5,513 nucleotides of DNA from CAYSZB01 sp964435475 (GTDB lineage Bacteria; Chloroflexota; Anaerolineae; Anaerolineales; Anaerolineaceae): contig CAYSZB010000110.1 of assembly GCA_964435475.1 (NCBI GenBank), positions 1 to 5,513 on the forward strand, written 5' to 3'. The notes below the pieces were generated by a model. The model made no database searches. It saw nothing but the letters and a program-made list of their open reading frames with translations, and was not told where the DNA came from. A program made the translations under genes and the position numbers. Below, one piece after another: positions 1-5,466 of the stretch. The stretch's first letter is position 1. The number at the start of each line of letters is the position of its first letter.

Positions 1-349
1 GCGCATCGGGTTAAAGTTGGGCGAACAGGACGTCTTCGCCAACGTGGTCTCGGGCTTGCGCATCTCCGAACCCGCCGCCGACCTGGCGGTGGCTGTGGCC
101 ATCGCTTCATCGCTGAAAGATGTGGCAGTCAGGGCGGATACGGTGATGATCGGCGAAGTGGGGCTGTCGGGCGAACTGCGCATGGTCAGCCAGATGAACA
201 GCCGCCTCAAGGAAGCTGCCAACCTGGGCTTCAAGCGCGCCATCGTCCCCCGGCGCATCCGTTCCAGCGAAGCATGGCCGCCCGGGCTGGAGGTCATTGA
301 AGCCCGCTCGTTAAAGGAAGCCTTAAAAGCCGCCCTCTTGAGCGATTGA
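1..349 (+). CDS. radA: DNA repair protein RadA (Sms), C-terminal part, 5'-truncated by the window edge
   Basis: Only the last 115 codons are present; the first complete codon begins at base 2 and the stop is TGA at 347-349. The visible part is the C-terminal Lon-protease-like domain of RadA/Sms. It carries the family signatures LKLGEQDVFANVVSG, RISEPAADLAVAVAIAS and IGEVGLSGELR, followed by RLKEAANLGFKRAIVP. RadA is a cytoplasmic RecA-like ATPase of about 450 residues that helps process recombination intermediates. Its zinc finger, Walker A and KNRFG motifs would lie upstream, outside this window. The Lon-like domain acts as a structural, DNA-binding part and is not thought to be an active protease. 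The frame is open back to base 1, so an in-frame TTG at 17 is internal and not a start. The next gene follows 30 nt downstream on the same strand, so co-transcription is likely. The identification is firm. Confidence 0.95.
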   Translation, partial: RIGLKLGEQDVFANVVSGLRISEPAADLAVAVAIASSLKDVAVRADTVMIGEVGLSGELRMVSQMNSRLKEAANLGFKRAIVPRRIRSSEAWPPGLEVIEARSLKEALKAALLSD

Positions 350-379
350 ATTGTATAATTAAGGAGAGGAGAAACCACC

Positions 380-895
380 ATGGCTACACCTGTTCTGGAT
401 ACACTACCACTCATCTCGCGCCTGCGCCGCAACCACAGCCTGGAGCATGCCACCATGCATGTCCTGTCGGAAAAATTCAAGGGACTGGGCATGGCCGGCA
501 TCTCGGGGCCTTGGGGCTTTTACCTGTCGGCGGACCTGCCCAGCGAGACCGTCTGTGACGCCGCCCTCGAAGCGCTCAAAAGGCTGCAGGCGGGCGAAGA
601 ATCCCTGGCAGTGCATGACAACTGCGGCACCAACCTGGCAACCCCTGCCATGCTGGCCGCCCTCACCATCTGGGTCGCCCTGCTGGGCACCGGCAAGGAT
701 AAACAGCTCAAACTGCGCCGCCTGCCTTTCGCCCTCATCCTGGCGATCCCCGTGTTCCTGCTTTCGCGACCGCTCGGACCCAAGGTGCAGCGCCTGCTTA
801 CCACCACCGGCGATCCTGCCACAATGCAGGTTGACAGCGTCTTCACCCAGAAATACGCCGGGCGCAGTTTACATCACATTTACACCCATGAGTAA
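380..895 (+). CDS. DUF6391-like membrane protein with His-rich N-terminal motif
   Basis: This 171-aa protein has no assigned function. The ATG at 380 is supported by a purine-rich Shine-Dalgarno stretch, AAGGAGAGGAG at 361-371, 8 nt upstream. The N-terminus holds NHSLEHATMHVLSEK (residues 18-32), giving H19-x3-H23-x3-H27 on what is probably one helix. A second conserved-looking patch, VHDNCGTNLAT, lies at 78-88. Two hydrophobic segments follow at about 88-104 and 115-129, separated by a basic turn (KDKQLKLRR). The tail ends with VDSVFTQKYAGRSLHHIYTH. This layout matches my recollection of DUF6391 proteins from cyanobacteria and Chloroflexota, but I cannot confirm it by search. The His and Cys residues could bind a metal; this is inference. 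The gene lies between radA and holA, with 17 nt before the likely holA start, so it looks like a middle gene of a housekeeping operon. A small membrane protein with another family name is the alternative. Confidence 0.8.
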   Translation: MATPVLDTLPLISRLRRNHSLEHATMHVLSEKFKGLGMAGISGPWGFYLSADLPSETVCDAALEALKRLQAGEESLAVHDNCGTNLATPAMLAALTIWVALLGTGKDKQLKLRRLPFALILAIPVFLLSRPLGPKVQRLLTTTGDPATMQVDSVFTQKYAGRSLHHIYTHE

Positions 896-912
896 AAGAT
901 GGGGACGGCTTG

Positions 913-1929
913 ATGGTCGCTCATAAGCCGGTCGTGACCGTCCTGCGCGGGGATGATCTCACCCGCATGCAGGAACTGGTCGAAGGCTACAAGGGGGAAC
1001 TGGGCGCCGCCGATATGGCATCGCTCAACACCTCCGCCCTGGACGGCAAAAGCGCCAGCCTGGACGACATCCGCTCAGCCACCCTGACCCTGCCTTTCCT
1101 GGCGCCGCGCCGCCTGGTGGTCATGCATGAACCACTGGAACGCTTCGAGGGCAAAAAGAACGAAGACCAGGCTAAGTTCCTTGCCCTGCTCGATTCCCTG
1201 CCGGAAAGTACCCACCTCGTGCTGCTTCTCGAAGACCACCTGCTAAGCAAGGCTGGCAAGACCTTCTGGGAACGGCTGACCCCCAAACACTGGCTGATGG
1301 CCTGGGTCAAGGACGCCGGCGAGCGGGCTGCCGTGGTGGATTGCGCGCTGCCGACCACCCGTGAGATGATCGGCTGGGTGCAGCGCAAAGCCAAAGAAGC
1401 CGGCGGGGTGTTCACCATGGATGGTGCGGCACGGCTGGCGGAATATGTTGGCAACAACACCCAGCGTGCCCTGCTGGAGATCGACAAGCTGCTCACCTAT
1501 GTCAACAATACGCGCCCGGTTTCGGGAGAGGACGTCACCCTGCTGACCTTCCAGGAGCAGGAAGGCAACATCTTTGACCTGGTGGATGCCATCGGCGAAC
1601 GCAATGGAAAAGCGGCCTTGTCGCAACTGCAGATCCTGTTGGAGCGCAGTGATGCTTTGGAGATCTCGGGCATGATCACGCGCCAGTACCGCCTGCTGCT
1701 GCAGGCAAGAGAGATCCTGGACGAGGGTGGGGGCGAGAACCAGGTGCGGGATGAACTGAATTTGCACCCCTTCGTGGCGCAAAAGTTGACCAACCAGGCA
1801 AAGCGCTTCAAGATCAACCAGTTGGAAGAGATATACCGGCGCTTATTGAAGATCGACCTGGATATCAAGACCGGCGGGATGCCCGGGGACGTGGCATACG
1901 AGGTGCTGGTCACGGAATTAACGATCTAA
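913..1929 (+). CDS. holA: DNA polymerase III subunit delta (clamp loader)
   Basis: This 338-aa protein is the delta subunit of the clamp-loader complex, which opens the beta sliding clamp on primed DNA in the cytoplasm. Its length matches the usual 330-345 residues. The N-terminal domain opens with VVTVLRGDDLTRMQELV (residues 7-23) and contains LTLPFLAPRRLVVMHEP (58-74), the typical clamp-contacting region, then HLVLLLED (101-108). There is no functional Walker A, as expected for delta. The middle domain includes LAEYVGNNTQRALLEIDKL (175-193). The C-terminal collar domain has NIFDLVDAIGERN (219-231), ISGMITRQYRLLLQAREI (251-268), LHPFVAQKL (284-292) and the closing DLDIKTGG (315-322). A TTG at 910 and an ATG at 913 are adjacent in frame. 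I chose ATG 913, with GGGGA at 901-905 seven nt upstream. The gene is the last of the radA block, followed by a strong terminator. Confidence 0.95.
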   Translation: MVAHKPVVTVLRGDDLTRMQELVEGYKGELGAADMASLNTSALDGKSASLDDIRSATLTLPFLAPRRLVVMHEPLERFEGKKNEDQAKFLALLDSLPESTHLVLLLEDHLLSKAGKTFWERLTPKHWLMAWVKDAGERAAVVDCALPTTREMIGWVQRKAKEAGGVFTMDGAARLAEYVGNNTQRALLEIDKLLTYVNNTRPVSGEDVTLLTFQEQEGNIFDLVDAIGERNGKAALSQLQILLERSDALEISGMITRQYRLLLQAREILDEGGGENQVRDELNLHPFVAQKLTNQAKRFKINQLEEIYRRLLKIDLDIKTGGMPGDVAYEVLVTELTI

Positions 1930-1981
1930 CAGAACCACCTGTATCCTCACAACATATCAACTTATCCCAAATTTTAAGAAG

Positions 1982-2028
1982 AAGGAGACCTGCCAAAAAT
2001 CTTTTTGGGAGGTCTCTTTGTTTTTTTT
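1982..2028 (+). terminator. Rho-independent terminator after holA
   Basis: GAGACC at 1985-1990 pairs with GGTCTC at 2011-2016. The stem extends outward by a G-U and two A-T pairs, and inward (past one G/G mismatch) by CCAAAA against TTTTGG, leaving a tiny loop near 2000. The 3' arm runs straight into TTTG followed by eight T residues (2017-2028). It lies about 50 nt after the holA stop and separates the GC-rich housekeeping block from the AT-richer sigma operon. It is a textbook intrinsic terminator on the + strand. Confidence 0.92.
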
Positions 2029-2128
2029 GAAAGGATATTTGTCCCTTTTCTGCCAATTTCCCGACTTATATATAGAGCTGCTCATACAAAATAAACTTGC
2101 AAGATCTATATTATGATATCGGAGGTTT
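2029..2128 (+). promoter_or_regulatory. AT-rich leader expected to hold the sigma-operon promoter
   Basis: This 100-nt non-coding stretch lies between the terminator and the sigma gene, so the operon promoter should be here. AT-rich -10-like boxes are visible (TATATA/TATAGA around 2067-2076 and TATATT at 2107-2112), but none has a convincing -35 box at 16-18 nt. No clear ECF-type GGAAC element was seen. A Shine-Dalgarno GGAGG at 2121-2125 ends only 3 nt before the ATG, an unusually tight spacing. The exact promoter cannot be assigned. Confidence 0.4.
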
Positions 2129-2704
2129 ATGATAGAAAGGACAATGCAATTGACTTCACAGATCATTGAAGATGGTTCCGAAGAAACATTACTCATTGCT
2201 GCTGCACGAAAAGAACCGAGGGAATTTGGCGCTTTATATGAGCGCTATGCCAACCGGGTCTTTCGCTACCTGTATAGCCGAACCAAAGACCTGCAGACAG
2301 CTGAAGACATAACGTCCCAGACTTTCCTTTCTGCTTTTGAATCCTTTGGTCGATTTCGTGGAGATGGGCATTTCAGTTCATGGTTGTTTGGTATTGCCAG
2401 GCACAAAGTGAATGACCATTTCCGCAAACACAGGATGACAACAAGCCTGGATGCTGTTACGGAAATTTCTGACGAGCACGATACCCTGGCAAATGCGGTA
2501 TTTTCTGATGAATCTGCGGGGGTACAAAGGCTCATCAAGCAGTTGTCTGAAAAGGAACAGGAATTACTACGCCTGCGTTTTCTTGCTGAACTAAGTTATG
2601 CGAAAATCGCCCGCCTGGTACATCGTAGTGAAGGCGCAGTCAAAAAATCCATTTACCGTTTACTGGCACGGGTTCAAAGCCGGTGGGAGAATGAAAATGA
2701 ATAA
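2129..2704 (+). CDS. ECF-family RNA polymerase sigma factor
   Basis: This 191-aa protein is an extracytoplasmic-function (sigma-70 group 4) factor, which directs RNA polymerase to a specific promoter set. Region 2 spans about residues 33-102. It includes FGALYERYANRVFRYLYSR (33-51), the core-binding AEDITSQTFLSAF (58-70), and the -10-contacting FSSWLFGIARHKVNDHFRKH (82-101). A variable acidic linker follows. Region 4 (about 138-184) holds LSEKEQELLRLRF and the helix-turn-helix LSYAKIARLVHRSEGAVKKS (155-174), which reads the -35 element. Region 3 and region 1.1 are absent, as is typical of ECF factors. I used ATG 2129 because GGAGG lies at 2121-2125; an in-frame ATG at 2144 behind AAAGGA (2136-2141) is an alternative that would drop five residues. 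The stop overlaps the start of the next gene, the classic sigma/anti-sigma layout. The ECF subgroup and its regulon cannot be told from the sequence alone. Confidence 0.95.
   Translation: MIERTMQLTSQIIEDGSEETLLIAAARKEPREFGALYERYANRVFRYLYSRTKDLQTAEDITSQTFLSAFESFGRFRGDGHFSSWLFGIARHKVNDHFRKHRMTTSLDAVTEISDEHDTLANAVFSDESAGVQRLIKQLSEKEQELLRLRFLAELSYAKIARLVHRSEGAVKKSIYRLLARVQSRWENENE
2682..2689 (+). promoter_or_regulatory. Ribosome binding site inside the sigma gene, setting the anti-sigma start
   Basis: GGTGGGAG at 2682-2689 lies in the last codons of the sigma gene. It is 7 nt before ATG 2697 but only 1 nt before ATG 2691. This favours 2697 as the true start of the downstream gene and implies translational coupling with the sigma factor. 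Confidence 0.6.
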
Positions 2705-4028
2705 AGAAAGAAGTAAACAAAACTTTGAGGAAGTAGTTCGCAACTCATACAATGCTCCAAATATCCGCCCGGAGTATTATAAAAAATTGAATACAGATTT
2801 GTTGGTTAAGGCAGACAAACAGGAAAACCGCTCAAAAAAACCAGGATTTGCTGTTAACTTTGCCATTGGCGCGACTGCAATTGTGACTGTCCTGGTATTG
2901 TTTTTTGCTTATGTGCCACAGGGACGTGCCCTGGCGGAAACGATCAGGCATTTATTTACCACCACGACGGTCATCGAGATACCGGTTGAGGATCCAGCAG
3001 GAGTTGTTGCTCCTACATCTGCCCCCGTTTTCCAGGTTGTCCTTGAGCCTTATGAGGAATCCTTGATAAGCGAAACCCTGGTTCCCGCCCAGTCAAATTC
3101 AGGGACAACGCTCGACCCGGTATGTGAAAGTGATCCAAATGGATATACCTGCCAGGTATCCCGGGCAGAAAAGAAGGCGGGTTTTGACATTAAAGAGTTG
3201 CCGGCTGATCCCCATGGTTTCAAGTTCTCGGAAATTAACGTCAGCGAAAGCGGAGAAGTGTCCATTATGTATGAAAGGATCTCCGGTGGCGCTTACTTGT
3301 TTTTATTCCAGGGAGTCGGAGGACTGTCTTCCATGCACGGGAGCGTTCCAGAAGATGCCATCCAGGAAGTACAGGTGGGTGATAGCCTGGGAGAATATGT
3401 GGCGGGAGGATTCTTTTCAGACGGCAATCCGCCAGTATACAAGTGGATCAACAGCTCAATATACTCCTTGAGGTGGACAGAAGGGGACAGTTGGCATGAG
3501 GTAAGGGCTGAAGGATGCGTAGACCCAGGCAATTGCTCATCTTCTGACGAATTAATTCGCATAGCCCAATCACTGGTCTTTGACCCTGGATCGCAAACGG
3601 AACTGCGGGCGGATTATTTGAAAAGTTCTGAGGAGGCTTCACAGATAAGCGGTTTCACCATCCTGACACCAACACTCCTGCCGGAAGGATTCCGATTTGA
3701 TCATGGAACATATGATGAAGACTCAAACCAAATCAATCTTTCCTATAAACCTGTTGGATATGGACTTGGTGTTGCTGAGGTAATGATTAAAGAGCGACCC
3801 ATAAATGAGATCCCTGATAGTGCTGGCGAGGATTGGGAAGTGAAAGGGGATGTTGTCGATATCAATGGTCAAACCGGGTATTACTTAAGTGAAAGTCCTT
3901 ACACCCATATCCTCAGCTGGGAAAGTAAAGAATTGCGGTTCTCGTTGATTATTTACACCTCAGAAATGTGGTATGGAGGAAGTTTTACCATGGAACAGGT
4001 TCTGGAGATTGCGAGATCCATTCAGTAA
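2697..4028 (+). CDS. Membrane anti-sigma-like protein with two tandem DUF4367-like modules
   Basis: This 443-aa protein is probably the anti-sigma factor/sensor for the ECF sigma encoded just upstream. The ATG overlaps the sigma stop by 8 nt. Residues 1-50 are charged and cytoplasmic (NFEEVVRNSYNAPNIRPEYY at 9-28) and lack the HxxxCxxC motif of zinc-binding anti-sigma domains. One transmembrane helix spans about 51-73. The rest is extracytoplasmic. An acidic/Pro/Val linker (about 92-140) leads to module A (about 160-294) and module B (about 316-442). Module B has the DUF4367 pattern: SGFTILTPTLLPEGFRF (318-334), INGQTGYY (389-396), SWESKELRFSLIIY (407-420) and the closing QVLEIARSI (434-442). 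Module A follows the same order with AGFDIKELPADPHGFKFSEI (161-180), YSLRWTEGDSW (256-266) and ELIRIAQSLV (285-294), and looks like a diverged copy. Cysteines pair plausibly as C143/C152 and C274/C280. The anti-sigma role is inferred from gene order and topology. A DUF4367 sensor or lipoprotein-sorting-like protein with another role remains possible. Confidence 0.8.
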   Translation: MNKERSKQNFEEVVRNSYNAPNIRPEYYKKLNTDLLVKADKQENRSKKPGFAVNFAIGATAIVTVLVLFFAYVPQGRALAETIRHLFTTTTVIEIPVEDPAGVVAPTSAPVFQVVLEPYEESLISETLVPAQSNSGTTLDPVCESDPNGYTCQVSRAEKKAGFDIKELPADPHGFKFSEINVSESGEVSIMYERISGGAYLFLFQGVGGLSSMHGSVPEDAIQEVQVGDSLGEYVAGGFFSDGNPPVYKWINSSIYSLRWTEGDSWHEVRAEGCVDPGNCSSSDELIRIAQSLVFDPGSQTELRADYLKSSEEASQISGFTILTPTLLPEGFRFDHGTYDEDSNQINLSYKPVGYGLGVAEVMIKERPINEIPDSAGEDWEVKGDVVDINGQTGYYLSESPYTHILSWESKELRFSLIIYTSEMWYGGSFTMEQVLEIARSIQ

Positions 4029-4052
4029 GATAGATCAACTCTACTCGTGTCA

Positions 4053-4083
4053 AATACAGGCGGTTCCACAGACCGCCTGTATT
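4053..4083 (+). terminator. Perfect 12-bp hairpin after the sigma/anti-sigma operon
   Basis: AATACAGGCGGT (4053-4064) is the exact reverse complement of ACCGCCTGTATT (4072-4083), with the 7-nt loop TCCACAG. It begins 25 nt after the anti-sigma stop. The stem is GC-rich in its upper half, but only a weak T-run (ATTCATTT) follows, so it is a likely yet not canonical intrinsic terminator. It could instead act as a 3' stabilising hairpin. Confidence 0.65.
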
Positions 4084-4105
4084 CATTTGGGACATGTACT
4101 ATAAT
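4078..4105 (+). promoter_or_regulatory. Candidate promoter of the propeller lipoprotein gene
   Basis: A perfect TATAAT -10 box lies at 4100-4105. The best -35 match at usable spacing is TGTATT (4078-4083), with a 16-nt spacer, and it overlaps the right arm of the upstream hairpin. Transcription would begin near 4112, giving a leader of about 53 nt before ATG 4165. The -10 is strong and the -35 weak. A second weaker pair (TTGTGA 4117-4122, TTAAAT 4141-4146) would start too close to the ribosome site. Confidence 0.45.
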
Positions 4106-4164
4106 ATGGATACCCATTGTGAAAATGTATTGAGTCCTTATTAAATTATCTTAAGGGAGCAATT

Positions 4165-5385
4165 ATGAAAAGAAGATCCGGCTCTATCTTTTTTATCGTA
4201 GCTTCTTTGATCCTGGCAAGCCAGGCTTGCATCTTCACACCACGGCAAACACCAACCGAAGAAATAAAACCCACTGAACAACTGGTGGCGCCCACCGCTA
4301 CGTCTACGGCAACGCTTGAGCCCACCGCAACCCAGGCATGGATCGATGCCCCCGATACGCTCACTGCTAGGGCGAACCTGGAACGGACAGGCAAGTACAT
4401 TGGTCCCGGACCCAAAAGCGATCCGCAGCTGGCGTGGAAGTTCAATGCCGGTGGGGAGGTGATCTCATCACCGGCAATTGCCAATGGCCTGGCTTATTTC
4501 GGCAGTGGCAATGGATACCTGTATGCCGTGGATGTTCTGACCGGTCAGGAGGTGTGGTCGTTTCAGACCGGGGATTATGTGAGGTCATCGCCAACCATCG
4601 CTGGCGAAGTGGTCTTATTTGGCAGCGATGATACATACTTCTATGCATTGGACAGCCAGGAAGGCAACCTGCTCTGGAAATTTAAGGCTGAAATGGGAAT
4701 AGGCGGATCTCCGGCGGTATACAATGGCAGGGTGTATTTTGGCAGTGAGGATGGGAATTTGTATGCCCTGGACATATCAACCGGACAGGAAATATGGAAA
4801 TTCTATGCCGATGGTATAGTAGGGATGCCAGCCATCTCGAACGGCATGGTCCTCTTTAACAGCCGCGGAGGGGGTGGTGCCAGCGCAGAAGTGCATCTAT
4901 TTGCCCTCGATATACTGAGCGGGCAGGAAGCCTGGAAATTCACCACCTGGAATTATGTGTCAGACCCTGCCATTTCTGAAGGGGTGGTGTATGTGGGTGG
5001 GATGGGATCCTTTTATGCCTTGGATCTGGAAACCGGCGAGCAGCTATGGGAGATCGCCACGGATATCCTATTTGACTCACCCGCTGTAGTAGACGGGTTG
5101 GTCATTTGGGGCTGCGAAAATGGCATCCTGACCGCAGCCGATATCAGCACCGGGCAGGAGGTCTGGTCATTTGAGACCGGGAATTACATCTATTCAGACC
5201 CATCCGTTGCGGATGGCGTGGTGTATTTTGGCAATGCCGACGGGTACCTGTTTGCTGTTGACCTGCTGACTGGTCAGGAGCTGTGGAAGTTCAAGACCGA
5301 CGATTGGGTCATGTCATCGCCGGTTATTTCGAACGGCATGGTCTTTTTTGGCAGCGATGATGGTCATCTGTATGCCTTGAAGTGA
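4165..5385 (+). CDS. Exported, probably lipid-anchored eight-repeat PQQ/BamB-like beta-propeller protein
   Basis: This 406-aa protein starts at ATG 4165 behind AAGGGAG (4153-4159). The N-terminus is a signal peptide (MKRRSG, then hydrophobic IFFIVASLILAS) ending at SQA-C22. C22 is a likely lipidation site, although the -3 position is Ser instead of the usual Leu. Residues 24-57 form a Thr/Pro/Ala-rich linker typical of Chloroflexota surface proteins. After RANLERTGKYIGPGP (69-83) come eight repeats beginning at W91, W131, W171, W211, W257, W295, W334 and W374. Each follows the pattern WKF, SSPxIxNGxVYFGSxDGxLYALD, TGQE. This is the PQQ-like/BamB-like propeller fold. I see no methanol- or glucose-dehydrogenase catalytic motif, so enzyme activity is not implied; binding or scaffolding outside the membrane is more likely. 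Repeat 4 carries a Gly-rich insertion (SRGGGGASAEV, 233-243). Its position behind the sigma/anti-sigma pair hints at a functional link, but it has its own candidate promoter. Confidence 0.9.
   Translation: MKRRSGSIFFIVASLILASQACIFTPRQTPTEEIKPTEQLVAPTATSTATLEPTATQAWIDAPDTLTARANLERTGKYIGPGPKSDPQLAWKFNAGGEVISSPAIANGLAYFGSGNGYLYAVDVLTGQEVWSFQTGDYVRSSPTIAGEVVLFGSDDTYFYALDSQEGNLLWKFKAEMGIGGSPAVYNGRVYFGSEDGNLYALDISTGQEIWKFYADGIVGMPAISNGMVLFNSRGGGGASAEVHLFALDILSGQEAWKFTTWNYVSDPAISEGVVYVGGMGSFYALDLETGEQLWEIATDILFDSPAVVDGLVIWGCENGILTAADISTGQEVWSFETGNYIYSDPSVADGVVYFGNADGYLFAVDLLTGQELWKFKTDDWVMSSPVISNGMVFFGSDDGHLYALK
4435..5382 (+). repeat. Eight tandem ~120-bp coding repeats (beta-propeller blades)
   Basis: Repeat units begin with a TGG codon at 4435, 4555, 4675, 4795, 4933, 5047, 5164 and 5284. 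Their lengths are 40, 40, 40, 46, 38, 39, 40 and 33 residues. The last unit stops at YALK, without its TGQExW strand. The matching piece (PQLAW, 87-91) precedes unit 1, which suggests the propeller closes by joining the N- and C-terminal strands. Units are clearly related at the protein level; the DNA copies have diverged, so this is an old duplication series. Confidence 0.88.
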
Positions 5386-5411
5386 AGATTGGTGTGTAAA
5401 ACCTGGTATTA

Positions 5412-5428
5412 TCACTGTATAACAGTGA
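5412..5428. terminator. Short hairpin in the convergent intergenic region
   Basis: TCACTGT (5412-5418) pairs with ACAGTGA (5422-5428) around a 3-nt ATA loop, 27 nt after the propeller-gene stop. The 7-bp stem is followed on the + strand by AATATG, with no proper T-run. It may help end the propeller transcript, but the evidence is structural only. Confidence 0.4.
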
Positions 5429-5433
5429 AATAT

Positions 5434-5459
5434 GGGAGGGTTGATAGATTTTCCCGCCC
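5434..5459 (-). terminator. GC-rich hairpin, likely terminator for the minus-strand gene
   Basis: GGGAGGG (5434-5440) pairs with CCCGCCC (5453-5459) except for a central A/G mismatch, with a 12-nt loop. Read on the minus strand it comes 7 nt after the TAG of the convergent gene and runs into ATATTTCAC, a weak T-run. It may serve both converging genes. Confidence 0.45.
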
Positions 5460-5466
5460 GGGCTGG

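Noticed and set aside
354..359. TATAAT before the DUF6391-like gene as a promoter
   Set aside because: There is no -35 box at usable spacing, and a transcript would start almost on the Shine-Dalgarno sequence; read-through from radA is the simpler explanation.
987..1913. Long open frames on the minus strand opposite holA
   Set aside because: They are antisense to a well-recognised holA gene, show low-complexity Ser/Arg-rich products and no family motifs; this is typical of shadow frames in GC-rich DNA.
2097..2117. TTGCAA (2097-2102) with TATGAT (2112-2117) as a sigma-70 promoter
   Set aside because: The spacer is only 9 nt, far short of the 16-18 nt needed, and the start point would fall on the Shine-Dalgarno site.
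2598..2696. Upstream extension of the anti-sigma-like frame by 33 codons inside the sigma gene
   Set aside because: The extension overlaps the sigma region 4 helix-turn-helix coding sequence, encodes an unrelated peptide, and lacks a ribosome site; ATG 2697 has one at proper spacing.
3124..3471. 115-codon + strand frame inside the anti-sigma-like gene
   Set aside because: It overlaps the supported frame, has no ribosome site and gives a product without recognisable features.
4435..5382. A mobile element or CRISPR-like array because of the regular repeats
   Set aside because: The repeats are in-frame protein repeats of about 120 bp with diverged DNA and a clear domain explanation; there are no spacers, terminal inverted repeats or transposase.
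4165..5385. A PQQ-dependent dehydrogenase
   Set aside because: The repeats match the propeller fold, but the protein is shorter than such enzymes and no catalytic Asp/metal-binding or disulfide motif of that family is visible.
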